A stretch of DNA of 64,000 nt from JAZKFT01 sp963845495 (GCA_963845495.1 CAWJTH010000215.1:12029-76028), one strand, 5' to 3'. Positions 9,231 to 18,266 are shown, numbered from the stretch's first letter. The notes: a model not told the origin generated them from the sequence alone. Translations and numbers: made by a program.

Positions 9231-10055
9231 ATGTACAAACTGTTTTTGGTTTTCTTTAGTTCGATTGCTTTTAGCGCTCATGCGCAATATTATTTCAATG
9301 ATATTGTAAATAGCAAACAAGCCCGTGATAATTTTCAATTATTACATAAAAACGACATCAAAAAAGTGCATGTTAGCAGCGAAGACCCAGACGGAACGCC
9401 AACCGAAGGTTTCTCGATTGACCAGCAAATTGAAACCAATAAAATATATACCGCCAGTAAAGCTACTTACAGCAATGTTTCTATTTTAACATCCAATTTT
9501 GGTAAATATGGATGGCCATCTTCCATAATTGATAGTAGTGACGCTTCGGTTATTGTTACTAATTTTACGTACAACGATAATTCGCAATTGATACATATTT
9601 CGTCGGCTACGCACGAAAATGGCGAAACACCTATTTTATATGCTGAAGAAAGATCGTTTACTTATAATGGTAATACGCCGGTTTCGATGCAACTGATTAA
9701 AAACAAGAAAGATACCATGCAGGTAAGTTTTATTACTGAAGAACATGGTTGGGTAGGCGAGGAGCGCTGGTATAAAAAAGGCAGGCTCACCGAAACCTAC
9801 TATTATTATTACGACGACAAAGGCCGCATTACCGACATTGCCAGATTCGATCGCAAATCGCAAAAAATATTGCCTGATTATACTTATGAATATAATCCAC
9901 AAGGCAAAGTAATAACCATGGCGGCCATTGAACCGGGCAGCAATTATTACCGCCGCTGGCATTATACTTACGACGAACGTGGACTAAAAACTTCGGAAAC
10001 CGTGTACAATAAATACAAGCAATTGGAAGGGAAAGTGAATTATGCGTATAAGTAA
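9231..10055 (+). CDS. Secreted protein with YD-repeat-like C-terminus
   Basis: A 274-residue protein with a clear signal peptide (MYKLFLVFFSSIAFSAHAQ, cleavage after Ala18 or Gln19). The mature part alternates short beta strands. From about residue 140 it has RHS/YD-like units: FTYNGNTP, YYYYDDKGRITDIARFD, YTYEYNPQGKVITMA and YTYDERGLKTSETVYNKY. It is probably a small periplasmic or surface protein. It is much too short to be an RHS toxin and has no toxin tip. Function unknown; it appears to be monocistronic. Confidence 0.6.
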   Translation: MYKLFLVFFSSIAFSAHAQYYFNDIVNSKQARDNFQLLHKNDIKKVHVSSEDPDGTPTEGFSIDQQIETNKIYTASKATYSNVSILTSNFGKYGWPSSIIDSSDASVIVTNFTYNDNSQLIHISSATHENGETPILYAEERSFTYNGNTPVSMQLIKNKKDTMQVSFITEEHGWVGEERWYKKGRLTETYYYYYDDKGRITDIARFDRKSQKILPDYTYEYNPQGKVITMAAIEPGSNYYRRWHYTYDERGLKTSETVYNKYKQLEGKVNYAYK

Positions 10056-10142
10056 GAAGTTGAGAAGTTGAGAAGTTGAGAAGTTTAGAAGTTGAGAAGT
10101 TGAGAAGTTGAGAAGTTTAGAAGTTTAGAAGTTTAGAAGTTG
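10054..10142. repeat. 8-bp tandem array GAAGTTKA
   Basis: About eleven copies of an 8-bp unit, GAAGTTGA or GAAGTTTA, starting at the stop codon of the preceding gene. The same unit recurs in a degenerate form near 37750-37930 and as its complement near 38220-38262. Confidence 0.9.
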
Positions 10143-10187
10143 CGAGTTTCATACATTTAAAGAACATCTTCTAGTCCGGAAGTGGCG

Positions 10188-10235
10188 AGATCTACTATCG
10201 ATGGACAACGCCCATCGAATAAAATGATTAGATCT
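10188..10235. repeat. Nested dyad in the spacer before the oxidoreductase
   Basis: Outer arms AGATCTA (10188-10194) and TAGATCT (10229-10235) enclose inner arms TCGATGG (10198-10204) and CCATCGA (10212-10218). It could be a regulatory dyad for the following gene or another dispersed hairpin; the sequence alone does not decide. Confidence 0.45.
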
Positions 10236-10278
10236 TTGGCACGATTTCTTAAATTGCTTGCTTTTAATTTTATGTAAA

Positions 10279-11214
10279 ATGAAAGCAATAATATTAAAAG
10301 GTTTCGGTGGCGTTGAAAACCTTGTTTACACTGAAATTGATAAGCCTACAATAAACGATGGCGAAGTGTTGATTCAAGCAAAAGCAATCAGCATCAATCC
10401 CATTGATGTAAAAACAAGAGCCGGTAAAGGCGCAGCCCAAAAGCTAAAAGACTTTGATCCAATTATTTTAGGCTGGGATGTTGCAGGCGTTGTTATCGAA
10501 TCAAAATCAAATTTATTAAAAGAAGGCGACGAAGTTTTTGCCATGGAAAATTTTCCCGGCCACGGAAAAGCTTATGCCGAGTTTATTGCAGCGCCTGCTG
10601 CGCAACTGGCCATTAAACCAAAAAACATTTCATTTGAACATGCGGCAGCGGCCACACTTGCGGCACTTACTGCTTGGCAAAACTTGGTGAATTACACCAA
10701 AATTAACAAGGGCGATAAAGTTCTTATCCACGCTGCATCTGGCGGCGTTGGTCATTTTGCGGTACAAATGGCCAAACATTTTGGCGCTTACGTTATTGGC
10801 ACTTCTTCCGCTGCAAATAAAGATTTTGTGATGAGCCTTGGTATCGATGAACACATTGACTATAAAAATCAACGGTTTGAAGAGGTTTTGAAAGATATTG
10901 ATTTTGTGTTGGACACTATTGGTGGCGATAATATCGACCGCTCTTTACAAGTAATGAAGCCCGGCGCAACCATTATCAGTCTTCCTTCCGGCGCAAATGA
11001 AGACGTTGCCGAAAAAGCAAAAGCCAAGGGCATGAAAGGCTACCGAACAATGGCTTCATCCAATGGCGATGACATGAAAAGTATTGCTGGATTATTAGAA
11101 ACCGGCGCTATTAAATCGCATGTTTCAAAAGTTTTTTCTTTTGAGCAAATGAAAGAAGCACATTTGCAAATTGAATCTGGCAAAACGGTGGGCAAAATTG
11201 TTATAACTATTTGA
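10279..11214 (+). CDS. NADP-dependent oxidoreductase (quinone oxidoreductase-like MDR family)
   Basis: A medium-chain dehydrogenase/reductase of 311 residues without the structural zinc cysteines, so a quinone or enal reductase rather than an alcohol dehydrogenase. The nucleotide-binding motif is ASGGVGHFAVQMAKHFGAYVIGT (AxxGxxG type). SINPIDVKTRAG near residue 44 and GWDVAGVV near 75 are family hallmarks. The frame opens at a TTG at 10258, but ATG at 10279 (MKAIILKGFGG) matches the family start. It converges on the LRR-kinase gene across a large perfect inverted repeat. Confidence 0.88.
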   Translation: MKAIILKGFGGVENLVYTEIDKPTINDGEVLIQAKAISINPIDVKTRAGKGAAQKLKDFDPIILGWDVAGVVIESKSNLLKEGDEVFAMENFPGHGKAYAEFIAAPAAQLAIKPKNISFEHAAAATLAALTAWQNLVNYTKINKGDKVLIHAASGGVGHFAVQMAKHFGAYVIGTSSAANKDFVMSLGIDEHIDYKNQRFEEVLKDIDFVLDTIGGDNIDRSLQVMKPGATIISLPSGANEDVAEKAKAKGMKGYRTMASSNGDDMKSIAGLLETGAIKSHVSKVFSFEQMKEAHLQIESGKTVGKIVITI

Positions 11215-11222
11215 TTGACTTT

Positions 11223-11381
11223 AAGGATGGGACACGGATGAAATGGATCGGAAGGATTAGCACGGATTTTTAAAGGATATGTTTAGACTTGCCAGATTCT
11301 TCTCATTTTAAAATAAATGGAAATCTATCTTTTATGATCCGTGCTAATCCTTCCGATCCATTTCATCCGTGTCCCATCCTT
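11223..11381. terminator. 45-bp perfect inverted repeat between convergent genes
   Basis: Arms 11223-11267 and 11337-11381 are exact reverse complements over 45 bases, with a 69-base spacer. The arms repeat short motifs such as CACGGAT, GGATGAAATGGATC and GGAAGGATTAG. The right arm touches the stop codon of the LRR-kinase gene. The structure can form on either strand and lies where both convergent transcripts end, so it probably acts as a two-way terminator or mRNA 3'-end stabiliser. It lacks the GC-stem/U-tail of a textbook terminator. Confidence 0.85.
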
Positions 11382-12700
11382 CACGTTAAACTAACAATCG
11401 TTTCAAAAACATTATTAAAATCCGGTCGTTGCAACACATTCGTTTGCACACAAGTTTTTTGCAGTTCAAACAACGACGTAATAACAGTTGCATCTTTTTC
11501 ATCCGGCAAAACATGCATCAATAAATCTTCCAACAAACAGCCAAAAGCGCTTACTTCCAATTTTTCTAAGGCGCTTGCAATTTCTGGCGCAATGCCTTTG
11601 TAAATGGTGGCAGCACCAAAATCGCCAAATAAGGCATGTGCATTTTCATCCACCAAAATATTATGCGCATATAAATCGCCGTGCATAATGCTGCGTTCGT
11701 GCAAATGCGCAGCAGCCGATGCAATGTCCAAACTTATTTTTAGGATTGTTTCAATAGAAAAAAAAGTATTTTTTTGAAATACATCTCTCGTACAAGTTTC
11801 AAAACTTGGTGGGCCGCCTAAGTTTTTATAGCCCTTCGGGATTAATTTAAAAACAAGTCCTTGCTTTTGCAGCGGATGCTGGTGTATTTTACCCAATACT
11901 TCCACTAAATTGGGATGAATACCCGCCGTAATGCTGGCATGCATTTCATCTGCCGGTAAACCATCGCTGGTTACTTCGCCCTTAAAAACTTTTACGGCAA
12001 CATGTTTGGGCTCTTTATGTAGCAACTCATTCCGCCATTTTGCCAATGCAATTACGCCCGAAGCACCTTCGCCCAATTGATGTGCTATTTCCAGTTCTTC
12101 CCAAATAATTTCTACCAAATCATCTACCACCAATTTTTGTTTGCTAAAAGGATTGCCCGAAAAAGCCAGCCAACTTAATCGCGGCATGGCAAGCAGCCAT
12201 GTTGGAAGTTCCGTTAGTTTATTAGCCGAAATGCGTAACAAGCCCAAGTTTTTGCAATTGGCCAATTCTTCGGGCAATTGCTGCAAATGGTTACCAGCCA
12301 ACATTAATTTTTGCATGCGCCAACATTTGCCGATTGATTTCGGCAAAGCCGTTAATTTATTATTGGTAAGGATAAGCCAGCGAGTATTTTCAGGCAAAGC
12401 TGTTTCAGCAATCGATGCAATTTTATTGGCCTTAAAACCAATGATATCAAGCTTTTCGCATTTGCCCAATACTTCGGGAAAAACGGTAAAATGGTTATCA
12501 GAAAAGAAAACGATCGACAAATTTTTCAACAAATAAAAATCATCGGGCAGTTCGGTTAAATGATTGCCTGATAAATCCAATATCTCCAAAGTATCAGCCA
12601 GCGTAAATATTTTCCGGGGAAATTCTTTTAGCCCGCAAGACAATTTTAAATGCTTCGTGCCTATTAATTCTCCTGATATTAATTGTTGTAATGTTTGCAT
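11381..12700 (-). CDS. Leucine-rich-repeat protein kinase
   Basis: A 439-residue fusion of leucine-rich repeats and a eukaryotic-like protein kinase, with no signal peptide and so cytosolic. Residues about 16-185 hold seven or eight LRRs of the bacterial LxxLxLxxNxLxxLP type (for example LDLSGNHLTELPDDF, LILTNNKLTALPKSI). The kinase covers about 205-439: glycine loop GEGASG (210-215), VAVK with Lys237, HGDLYAHN with Asp342 and Asn347, and FGDFGAA with Asp360. All catalytic residues are present, so it should be active. HGD replaces the usual HRD, which suggests no activation-loop phosphorylation. Its substrate is unknown. The upstream ABC ATPase ends 43 bases before its start. Confidence 0.85.
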   Translation of the reverse strand: MQTLQQLISGELIGTKHLKLSCGLKEFPRKIFTLADTLEILDLSGNHLTELPDDFYLLKNLSIVFFSDNHFTVFPEVLGKCEKLDIIGFKANKIASIAETALPENTRWLILTNNKLTALPKSIGKCWRMQKLMLAGNHLQQLPEELANCKNLGLLRISANKLTELPTWLLAMPRLSWLAFSGNPFSKQKLVVDDLVEIIWEELEIAHQLGEGASGVIALAKWRNELLHKEPKHVAVKVFKGEVTSDGLPADEMHASITAGIHPNLVEVLGKIHQHPLQKQGLVFKLIPKGYKNLGGPPSFETCTRDVFQKNTFFSIETILKISLDIASAAAHLHERSIMHGDLYAHNILVDENAHALFGDFGAATIYKGIAPEIASALEKLEVSAFGCLLEDLLMHVLPDEKDATVITSLFELQKTCVQTNVLQRPDFNNVFETIVSLT

Positions 12701-12743
12701 AGTTTCTGTCTAAATACTAACTACTAAGTACTAATTACCGTTT

Positions 12744-13727
12744 TCACAGATACCAAATATCATCCTTGGAAATAGAAATGCTTATTTTATCGCCCACGGC
12801 AAAACCAAGGCTAAATGTTTTGGCTGTAATTAAATTGTCGGCTACCAAAATATCCAATTCGTAATAGCTGCCGTAAAAATATATGGCCTTTATTTCTCCT
12901 TTATTTGCAGAATTGCTGTCAGTTTTTAATTTAAAATTTTCCGGCCGGACAAACATTTTTTTTTCATCTGGATTAATCTTTTTTATGGAGTCTGCCGATT
13001 GAAATTGACTAGGCGAAATAATATTATATCTGCCAAAAAGCCCAGCTACATATTCGTTAAGGGGCTGTAAATAAATTTGTTTCGGCGTGCCTTGTTGAAT
13101 TATCTGGCCATCTCTCATCACCAATATTTCATCGGCCCACGATAAACTATCCAACGGATCGTGCGAAACCAAAATACAAGTAATGCCCAGCTTTTTGCCA
13201 AGGTCGTGGATCACCGATTTCAAAATATTTTTGTGGATCATATCCAAGTTGGAAAATGGTTCATCCAACAATAATAACCGCGGCGAGGTAGTAAGTAACC
13301 TTGCCAAAGCGGTGCGTTGTTTTTCGCCGCCCGAAAGCTGGTCGGTTTTACGATCAAGCAAATGATCGATCTGACAAACTTTGTACAAGGTTTCGGCTTC
13401 TTCTTCCTGCAATTTATTGGCGTATGATAAAATTTGCCGTACGGTTAAAAACTTTTGTAGTTCAAAATATTGCGACAAATAAGCAATACCGGGATGGCCT
13501 GGCAAAAGTTTTTCCGACATACTCGGCACCCGTTGTTCTTCAAAATATACATTGCCTGCATCGGGTTCGCCAGCGCCTGCAATTATCTTTAGTAAACTGC
13601 TTTTGCCCGATCCAGTTTCTCCGGCAATAGCAATTTTCTTGAATTTATCTTGCGAAAAATTGATATTTTTTAATACAAACCCTTTCTCATTTTTTTTACT
13701 TATGTCAAATACATTCAAAAACATCAT
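12744..13727 (-). CDS. ABC transporter ATP-binding protein with C-terminal TOBE-like region
   Basis: A 327-residue ATPase subunit: Walker A GETGSGKSS (36-44), Q-loop near Gln86, signature LSGGEKQR (131-138), Walker B LLLLDEPF (Asp155, Glu156) and switch His189. Residues about 250-327 (MFVRPENFKL onward) resemble the TOBE domain of PotA/ModC/MalK-type importers. No permease or substrate-binding gene is adjacent, so the partners are unlinked and the substrate cannot be named. It is co-directional with the LRR-kinase gene. Confidence 0.85.
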   Translation of the reverse strand: MMFLNVFDISKKNEKGFVLKNINFSQDKFKKIAIAGETGSGKSSLLKIIAGAGEPDAGNVYFEEQRVPSMSEKLLPGHPGIAYLSQYFELQKFLTVRQILSYANKLQEEEAETLYKVCQIDHLLDRKTDQLSGGEKQRTALARLLTTSPRLLLLDEPFSNLDMIHKNILKSVIHDLGKKLGITCILVSHDPLDSLSWADEILVMRDGQIIQQGTPKQIYLQPLNEYVAGLFGRYNIISPSQFQSADSIKKINPDEKKMFVRPENFKLKTDSNSANKGEIKAIYFYGSYYELDILVADNLITAKTFSLGFAVGDKISISISKDDIWYL

Positions 13728-13880
13728 AAATTATAATTGGGTTTGTTTTGGCTTATTTTTCTCATAAGAATTTTATAGCTATTGGAATGTCCAAAATTAA
13801 GGATGTGGCGGGGTGTACAATTAATTGATGGCTTAAATGCCGCAAAATCCAACTTTGTTATAATTATTTGGTAAAAAAGA

Positions 13881-13913
13881 AAGGGCAATATCAAACTTTT
13901 TGATATTGCCCTT
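13881..13913 (-). terminator. Intrinsic terminator of the aminotransferase gene
   Basis: A perfect 15-bp stem (13881-13895 with 13899-13913) with a 3-base loop, built on GGGCAATATCAAA. On the minus strand it is followed by TCTTTTTTACC. It lies 21 bases past the aminotransferase stop. Confidence 0.9.
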
Positions 13914-13933
13914 AACACAAATGTGCGGAATAA

Positions 13934-15124
13934 TTATTTCAATTGAGCCAAAGCTTCTTTAATTCTTGCCCATGCTTTTTCGATGTTCGGCATGCTGTTA
14001 GCAAAAGAAAAACGAACACAAGCTGGATCACCAAAAGCGTCGCCCATAACCGACGAAACATGTGCTTTGTTCAACAAATACATACTAAAATCACCTGAAT
14101 TGTTAACGGTCATTTGCCCGTCTGACTTGCCGTAATAAGACGACACATCGGGGAAAATATAGAATGCTCCTTCTGGTTCAAAACATTTCAAACCTGGTAT
14201 TTCGGCCACCAATTCCATTGTTTTTTTCTTGCGGCGGGTAAATTCTTCTGTCATTTCCATAGAAGGTTTTAAATCGCCCAACAATGCAACCACACCGGCT
14301 TTTTGAGTAATGCTGCATGTACCACTGGTAAATTGGCCTTGTAATTTTTCGGTTGCTTTTGCCACTTCTGTGTTTGCGGCAATATAACCAAGCCTCCAGC
14401 CGGTCATAGCAAAACCTTTACTAAGTCCGTTTATTAAAATTACACGGTCTTTCAGGTCATCAAATTGGGCAATGCTTTCGTGCTTGCCTACATAATTGAT
14501 ATATTCATAAATCTCATCAGATATAATGAAAACATCAGGATATTTCCTGAAAACTTCTGCCAATTCGGTCAATTCTTCTTTGTTATACACCGAACCCGAT
14601 GGGTTGCAAGGCGAAGAAAACATGAACAATTTGGTTTTTGGCGTAATGGCTGCTTCAATTTGTGCGGCTGTTGCCTTAAAACCGTTTTCCAGTTCTGTTT
14701 TTACTTCTACTACTTTACCACGGGCAATTTTTACTAATTCCGAATACGTAACCCAATAAGGTGTTGGGATGATGACTTCATCGTCTTCATCCACAATAGC
14801 TAAAATGGTGTTAGCCAAACTTTGTTTAGCCCCTGTGCTGGTTACAATATTTTCTGGTTTATAATCTAAATTGTTATCACGTTTTAATTTAGTGCAGATG
14901 GCTTCCTTTAAATCCATGTAGCCCGAAACTGGGGTGTAATGACTAAAGTTGTCGTTTACAGCCTTTATTGCCGCCTGCTTTATGTGTTCTGGTGTATCAA
15001 AATCTGGTTCACCAAGGCTAAGATCGATAACATCAAATCCTTTTGCCCTTAATTCACGGCCTAATTTGGCCATTTTAAGTGTTTCTGGCTCGCTAAAACG
15101 CTGCAGAAGCGATGAAAGTTGCAT
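13934..15124 (-). CDS. Pyridoxal-phosphate aspartate aminotransferase (class I, Ib type)
   Basis: A cytosolic aminotransferase, probably moving amino groups between aspartate and 2-oxoglutarate. It has 396 residues. The N-terminus DVIDLSLGEPDFDTPEHI is typical of subgroup Ib. Other landmarks are STGAKQ (95-100), the CNPSG substrate-binding motif (173-177), DEIYEYI with Asp203 and Tyr206, and the PLP lysine Lys236 in SKGFAMTGWRLGY. Arg-containing VRFSFANS near the C-terminus binds the substrate carboxylate. It stands alone with its own terminator. An alternative substrate such as phenylalanine or prephenate cannot be ruled out. Confidence 0.9.
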   Translation of the reverse strand: MQLSSLLQRFSEPETLKMAKLGRELRAKGFDVIDLSLGEPDFDTPEHIKQAAIKAVNDNFSHYTPVSGYMDLKEAICTKLKRDNNLDYKPENIVTSTGAKQSLANTILAIVDEDDEVIIPTPYWVTYSELVKIARGKVVEVKTELENGFKATAAQIEAAITPKTKLFMFSSPCNPSGSVYNKEELTELAEVFRKYPDVFIISDEIYEYINYVGKHESIAQFDDLKDRVILINGLSKGFAMTGWRLGYIAANTEVAKATEKLQGQFTSGTCSITQKAGVVALLGDLKPSMEMTEEFTRRKKKTMELVAEIPGLKCFEPEGAFYIFPDVSSYYGKSDGQMTVNNSGDFSMYLLNKAHVSSVMGDAFGDPACVRFSFANSMPNIEKAWARIKEALAQLK

Positions 15125-15351
15125 TAAAAATTTGTTATTTAAGTTAAAAAAATTGGAGCCGCAAGGTACGTGCTTTCATCAATTATATCTATTGTTTTTT
15201 AACAACAAGTCATTAGGTCAATAAATCAATAGGTAATCATATTGAAAAAATATGTTGAATTGGCAAAGGGAATATAGCTTAATGACCGATGATCAATGAC
15301 ACAAAATAGGCTGGTACAACTTTTGTGTAATATATGTATAAACTAAAAATT

Positions 15352-15819
15352 ATGACAGCAACAATCAATCAAACCGAAGTGTTGAACGACCTTATTGCTA
15401 TCAATAACGATCGTGTTGAAGGATATAACAAAGCGGTTAATGAAGTAGATCCATCGGATGTTGACCTTAAAGTGTTCTTTGGTAAAATGAGTACCCAAAG
15501 CCGTGAAAATGTTGCTGAATTGGAAAAAATGATTACCAATTTAGGAGGCGAAGTGGAAGGTGGAACTACTATTTCAGGCAAGGTGTACCGCGTTTGGATG
15601 GACGTAAAATCAACCATTATGGGCAACCACAAAAAATCAGCTTTAGATCTTTGCGAGTATGGTGAAGACGCTGCCCAACATGCGTACGATAAAGCGCTTG
15701 AAAACAGTGATGACCTTGATCTGGAAATTGTAACCTTGTTAAAAAAACAGCAATACGAACTAAAAGAATCCCACGACACCATCAAAAAGTTTAGGGATAT
15801 AGAGGCCGCTAAAAAATAA
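15352..15819 (+). CDS. DUF2383 / PA2169-type four-helix-bundle protein
   Basis: A 155-residue ferritin-like four-helix protein from the ATG at 15352 (MTATINQTEVLNDLIAINNDRVEGYNKAVNEV); another ATG at 15334 would add six residues. Helices carry Glu and His at spacings seen in this family (NDRVEGY, SRENVAELEKMI, EYGEDAAQHAYDKAL, QQYELKESHDTIKKF). Family members are often stress-induced, but function is not established. A small acidic protein gene follows after 36 bases and is likely co-transcribed. Confidence 0.85.
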   Translation: MTATINQTEVLNDLIAINNDRVEGYNKAVNEVDPSDVDLKVFFGKMSTQSRENVAELEKMITNLGGEVEGGTTISGKVYRVWMDVKSTIMGNHKKSALDLCEYGEDAAQHAYDKALENSDDLDLEIVTLLKKQQYELKESHDTIKKFRDIEAAKK

Positions 15820-15855
15820 TATCGGATTTAATGTTTAAAATAAAACTTGTCAATT

Positions 15856-16083
15856 ATGGAAATGCAACAATATGATCAAACCCAAAAAATGGGGGATATG
15901 CAGCAAAGCTTTAATTCGGGTTTAGATCAAATTAATCACAATTTGGATAGTGCTGCACAAAAAACTGAATTGCCAGAACCAGGCGTAGGCGAAAAAGAAA
16001 AAGGCGATGATGAGGGAATTGTAAACCCTGAAATTCCCGATGAAGGAAACCCAACGCCAGAAGAGAAACCTATTATTTATTAG
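15856..16083 (+). CDS. Small acidic protein of unknown function
   Basis: 75 residues from ATG 15856 (MEMQQYDQTQKMGDMQQSFN). The N-terminal half is Gln/Met/Asp-rich and probably helical. The C-terminal half is a Pro/Glu/Gly-rich disordered tail with repeated NPEIPDEGNPTPEEKP. The frame opens at a TTG three codons earlier. It has no signal peptide and no recognised domain. Position just after the DUF2383 gene and before a good terminator suggests a two-gene transcript. Confidence 0.6.
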   Translation: MEMQQYDQTQKMGDMQQSFNSGLDQINHNLDSAAQKTELPEPGVGEKEKGDDEGIVNPEIPDEGNPTPEEKPIIY

Positions 16084-16106
16084 ATTTTAAAATATAAGGA
16101 TTAATT

Positions 16107-16138
16107 AAAAGCAGTTGCATTTTTGCACTGCTTTTTTT
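16107..16138 (+). terminator. Intrinsic terminator after the DUF2383 pair
   Basis: AAAAGCAG-T-TGCA pairs with TGCA-CTGCTTTT around a TTTT loop, with one bulged T, followed by a run of seven T. It ends the transcript carrying the DUF2383 and small acidic genes. Confidence 0.85.
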
Positions 16139-16325
16139 ATTTATAATATTTTAAACACCATAAATAATATCTGTTAAAATTAATTTAAAAGATATTTTTT
16201 TTAGCCTTTTAATTTCTATTTATTAGCGATTTAAAAATTGGCACATTAATTGACTTATTTAAAACGAAATTGTTTTAAATCGATAAATAAACAATTCGTT
16301 TTTATTTAATTTAATAAGCACAATT

Positions 16326-16955
16326 ATGAAAATGTTGAAAACAGCCGCTTGCTTTATTGTTGCAGCCATGATGGGTTACTCAACTATGGCGCAAACAACC
16401 ACATCAAAAAAAGCGAAACATGTAACGCAAGTAAAAGTTGAAAAAGATACTTTGGTAAATGTTGGTGGTGCACCAATGGATCCATCCAAAACAATTGTCG
16501 AAAATGCATCCAAAAGCAATGATCATACTACTTTGGTATCTGCTGTAAATGAAGCTGGGCTTACATCTACATTAGAAGGAGCAGGGCCATTTACCGTTTT
16601 TGCACCAACCAACGAAGCATTTGAATGGCTTGGCAAGATTGATATAGATAGTTTAATGATGCCCGCCAATAAAGAAAAACTGTCACAGATTTTAACCTAT
16701 AATGTAGTTTCAGGAAAATATAGTTCTAAAGATATTTTGGATTTAATTGCAAAAAATAATGGCCGTGCAGAGCTTAAAACTGTTGAAGGTGGTACATTAG
16801 TTGCTGAGAAAAAAGGCAATAGAATTATGCTAACCGATGAAAATGGAACCAAGGCATTTGTTACTATAAAAGATGTATATCAAAGCAATGGAATTGTGCA
16901 TGTTGTAGACAGGGTTTTAATGCCAAATACAAATGCAACAACTGGTAAATTATAA
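16326..16955 (+). CDS. Secreted fasciclin (FAS1) domain protein
   Basis: A 209-residue secreted protein: signal peptide MKMLKTAACFIVAAMMGYSTMAQ (cleavage after about residue 21-23), a Lys/Thr-rich linker, then one FAS1 domain from about residue 57 to 203. The FAS1 H1 motif reads GPFTVFAPTNEAF and the H2 motif NGIVHVVDRVLMP. Bacterial FAS1 proteins mediate surface adhesion or matrix contacts. It is monocistronic, in front of a perfect palindromic terminator. The AT-rich 240-base upstream spacer contains self-complementary AAACGAATTG-like stretches that may hold the promoter. Confidence 0.93.
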   Translation: MKMLKTAACFIVAAMMGYSTMAQTTTSKKAKHVTQVKVEKDTLVNVGGAPMDPSKTIVENASKSNDHTTLVSAVNEAGLTSTLEGAGPFTVFAPTNEAFEWLGKIDIDSLMMPANKEKLSQILTYNVVSGKYSSKDILDLIAKNNGRAELKTVEGGTLVAEKKGNRIMLTDENGTKAFVTIKDVYQSNGIVHVVDRVLMPNTNATTGKL

Positions 16956-16991
16956 TAATTTAAAAATAATCGGAAAATCAAACTGTGGGTT

Positions 16992-17021
16992 AAAAACCGG
17001 ATAAATATTTATCCGGTTTTT
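16992..17021. terminator. Perfect 30-base palindromic terminator
   Basis: A 15-bp arm based on AAAAACCGGATAAAT is followed directly by its reverse complement and TTAATTT. It sits between the convergent fasciclin and AI-2E transporter genes, closer to the former, and can serve both strands. Confidence 0.9.
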
Positions 17022-17126
17022 TAATTTATTTAGTGAAAGAATTTAATCCAATATTAAAAAACGAAAGGATTCTGGAACAATAACTTTTTTGATTATTTAT
17101 TGCAGGAAAAATTAAGAATTATGCTG

Positions 17127-18266
17127 TTACTCAACCACCACTGGTTTTGTTTTCTTCTTCCTTGTTGGAATTTGAAATAATATTTTCCCAATGGGCGGTT
17201 GGTCGTCGCCCAACAAAAAGCCAAATGGTTTTAGCGGGGCTATCCTATCAAAAACAACTTTTACAATGGCGGTAATCGGGATGCTTAAAAACATGCCCGG
17301 AACACCCCATAAAGCGCCGCCAACCAATACAACCACAATGGAAACCAAAGCATTTATTTTTACTTTTGAAGCAACAATAGAAGGCACAATATAATGGTTA
17401 TCAATAAATTGTACCACCATATACACAATAAATACCAGCAAGGCAGAAGTTGGGGTTTTGGTGGCGAATGCAATTAGCATAGGCATGGCAATAGCAATTA
17501 CACCGCCTATATAAGGTATCATATTTAACAGCGCACCAATTACACCCAATAAAATAGCATATTGAATGCCCAGCACCATTAGCCCTACAGAATTTAGAAC
17601 CGCAACAATAGCAGCCTCAACCAATAATCCAATCAAATAACTTTGAATCAAGGTTTTTGTTTGTTGCAACACTTCTAACACAACGCCGTGCCTACTTTGG
17701 GGAAATACTTTGGCAATAAAGCCAAGCAATAATGGCTTATAAAATAAAATCATGAAAACATAAACCGGGATTAAAAATACTACCACCAATAAATTGGTAA
17801 TGGTGCCTAATGAGTGGCCCAAATAAGTAGCGCCTGTTTGCAAAGCATCAGATTGCGCTTTTACAACCCATTCATCAATTTTTTGTCTTTCGATGCTGGT
17901 ATGGGTGGTAACCCAAGTAATAGCTTCTTCTAATAATGCATTAAACTTTAGCTTAAACTGGGGAAATGTTTTGGTGAAAATAGAAGCTTGTGTAGATAGA
18001 AAATACATGATTCCAAACACCAAAACAATACCCACAAATAAAGCTACTGCAATGGCCAATACCCGGTTAAACCGATGCTTACAAAGAAAATCGACAAACG
18101 GATTTAAAACAATGGCAAATAAAGTAGAAAAAATTAGCGGAATTAATATCGACTGGCCAACAACCATAATATAGAAAAACACACCGATCCCTAATAATAT
18201 TTGCGACAATTTTAAATAATAGGGCAACAGTACGGTAGCTGCTGGCGAATTGGTGTTATTATCCAT
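17127..18266 (-). CDS. AI-2E family transporter (PerM/YdiK-like permease)
   Basis: An inner-membrane permease of 379 residues with about eight helices: a pair at 13-60 (ILLGIGVFFYIMVVGQSILIP), a pair at 70-95, an amphipathic region 100-155, then helices from 155 to 345. GALLNMIPYIGGVIA near residue 240 and the late ALWGVPGMFLSIPITAIVKV are family landmarks. Despite the name, most members have no proven autoinducer substrate, and some export other solutes or sodium. The tail is basic (PTRKKKTKPVVVE). It lies 96 bases downstream of the LacI regulator gene on the same strand and may be co-transcribed with it. Confidence 0.9.
   Translation of the reverse strand: MDNNTNSPAATVLLPYYLKLSQILLGIGVFFYIMVVGQSILIPLIFSTLFAIVLNPFVDFLCKHRFNRVLAIAVALFVGIVLVFGIMYFLSTQASIFTKTFPQFKLKFNALLEEAITWVTTHTSIERQKIDEWVVKAQSDALQTGATYLGHSLGTITNLLVVVFLIPVYVFMILFYKPLLLGFIAKVFPQSRHGVVLEVLQQTKTLIQSYLIGLLVEAAIVAVLNSVGLMVLGIQYAILLGVIGALLNMIPYIGGVIAIAMPMLIAFATKTPTSALLVFIVYMVVQFIDNHYIVPSIVASKVKINALVSIVVVLVGGALWGVPGMFLSIPITAIVKVVFDRIAPLKPFGFLLGDDQPPIGKILFQIPTRKKKTKPVVVE

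Noticed and set aside
13728..13933. Small minus-strand ORF between the ABC and aminotransferase genes
   Set aside because: It overlaps the aminotransferase terminator and shows no protein-like composition.
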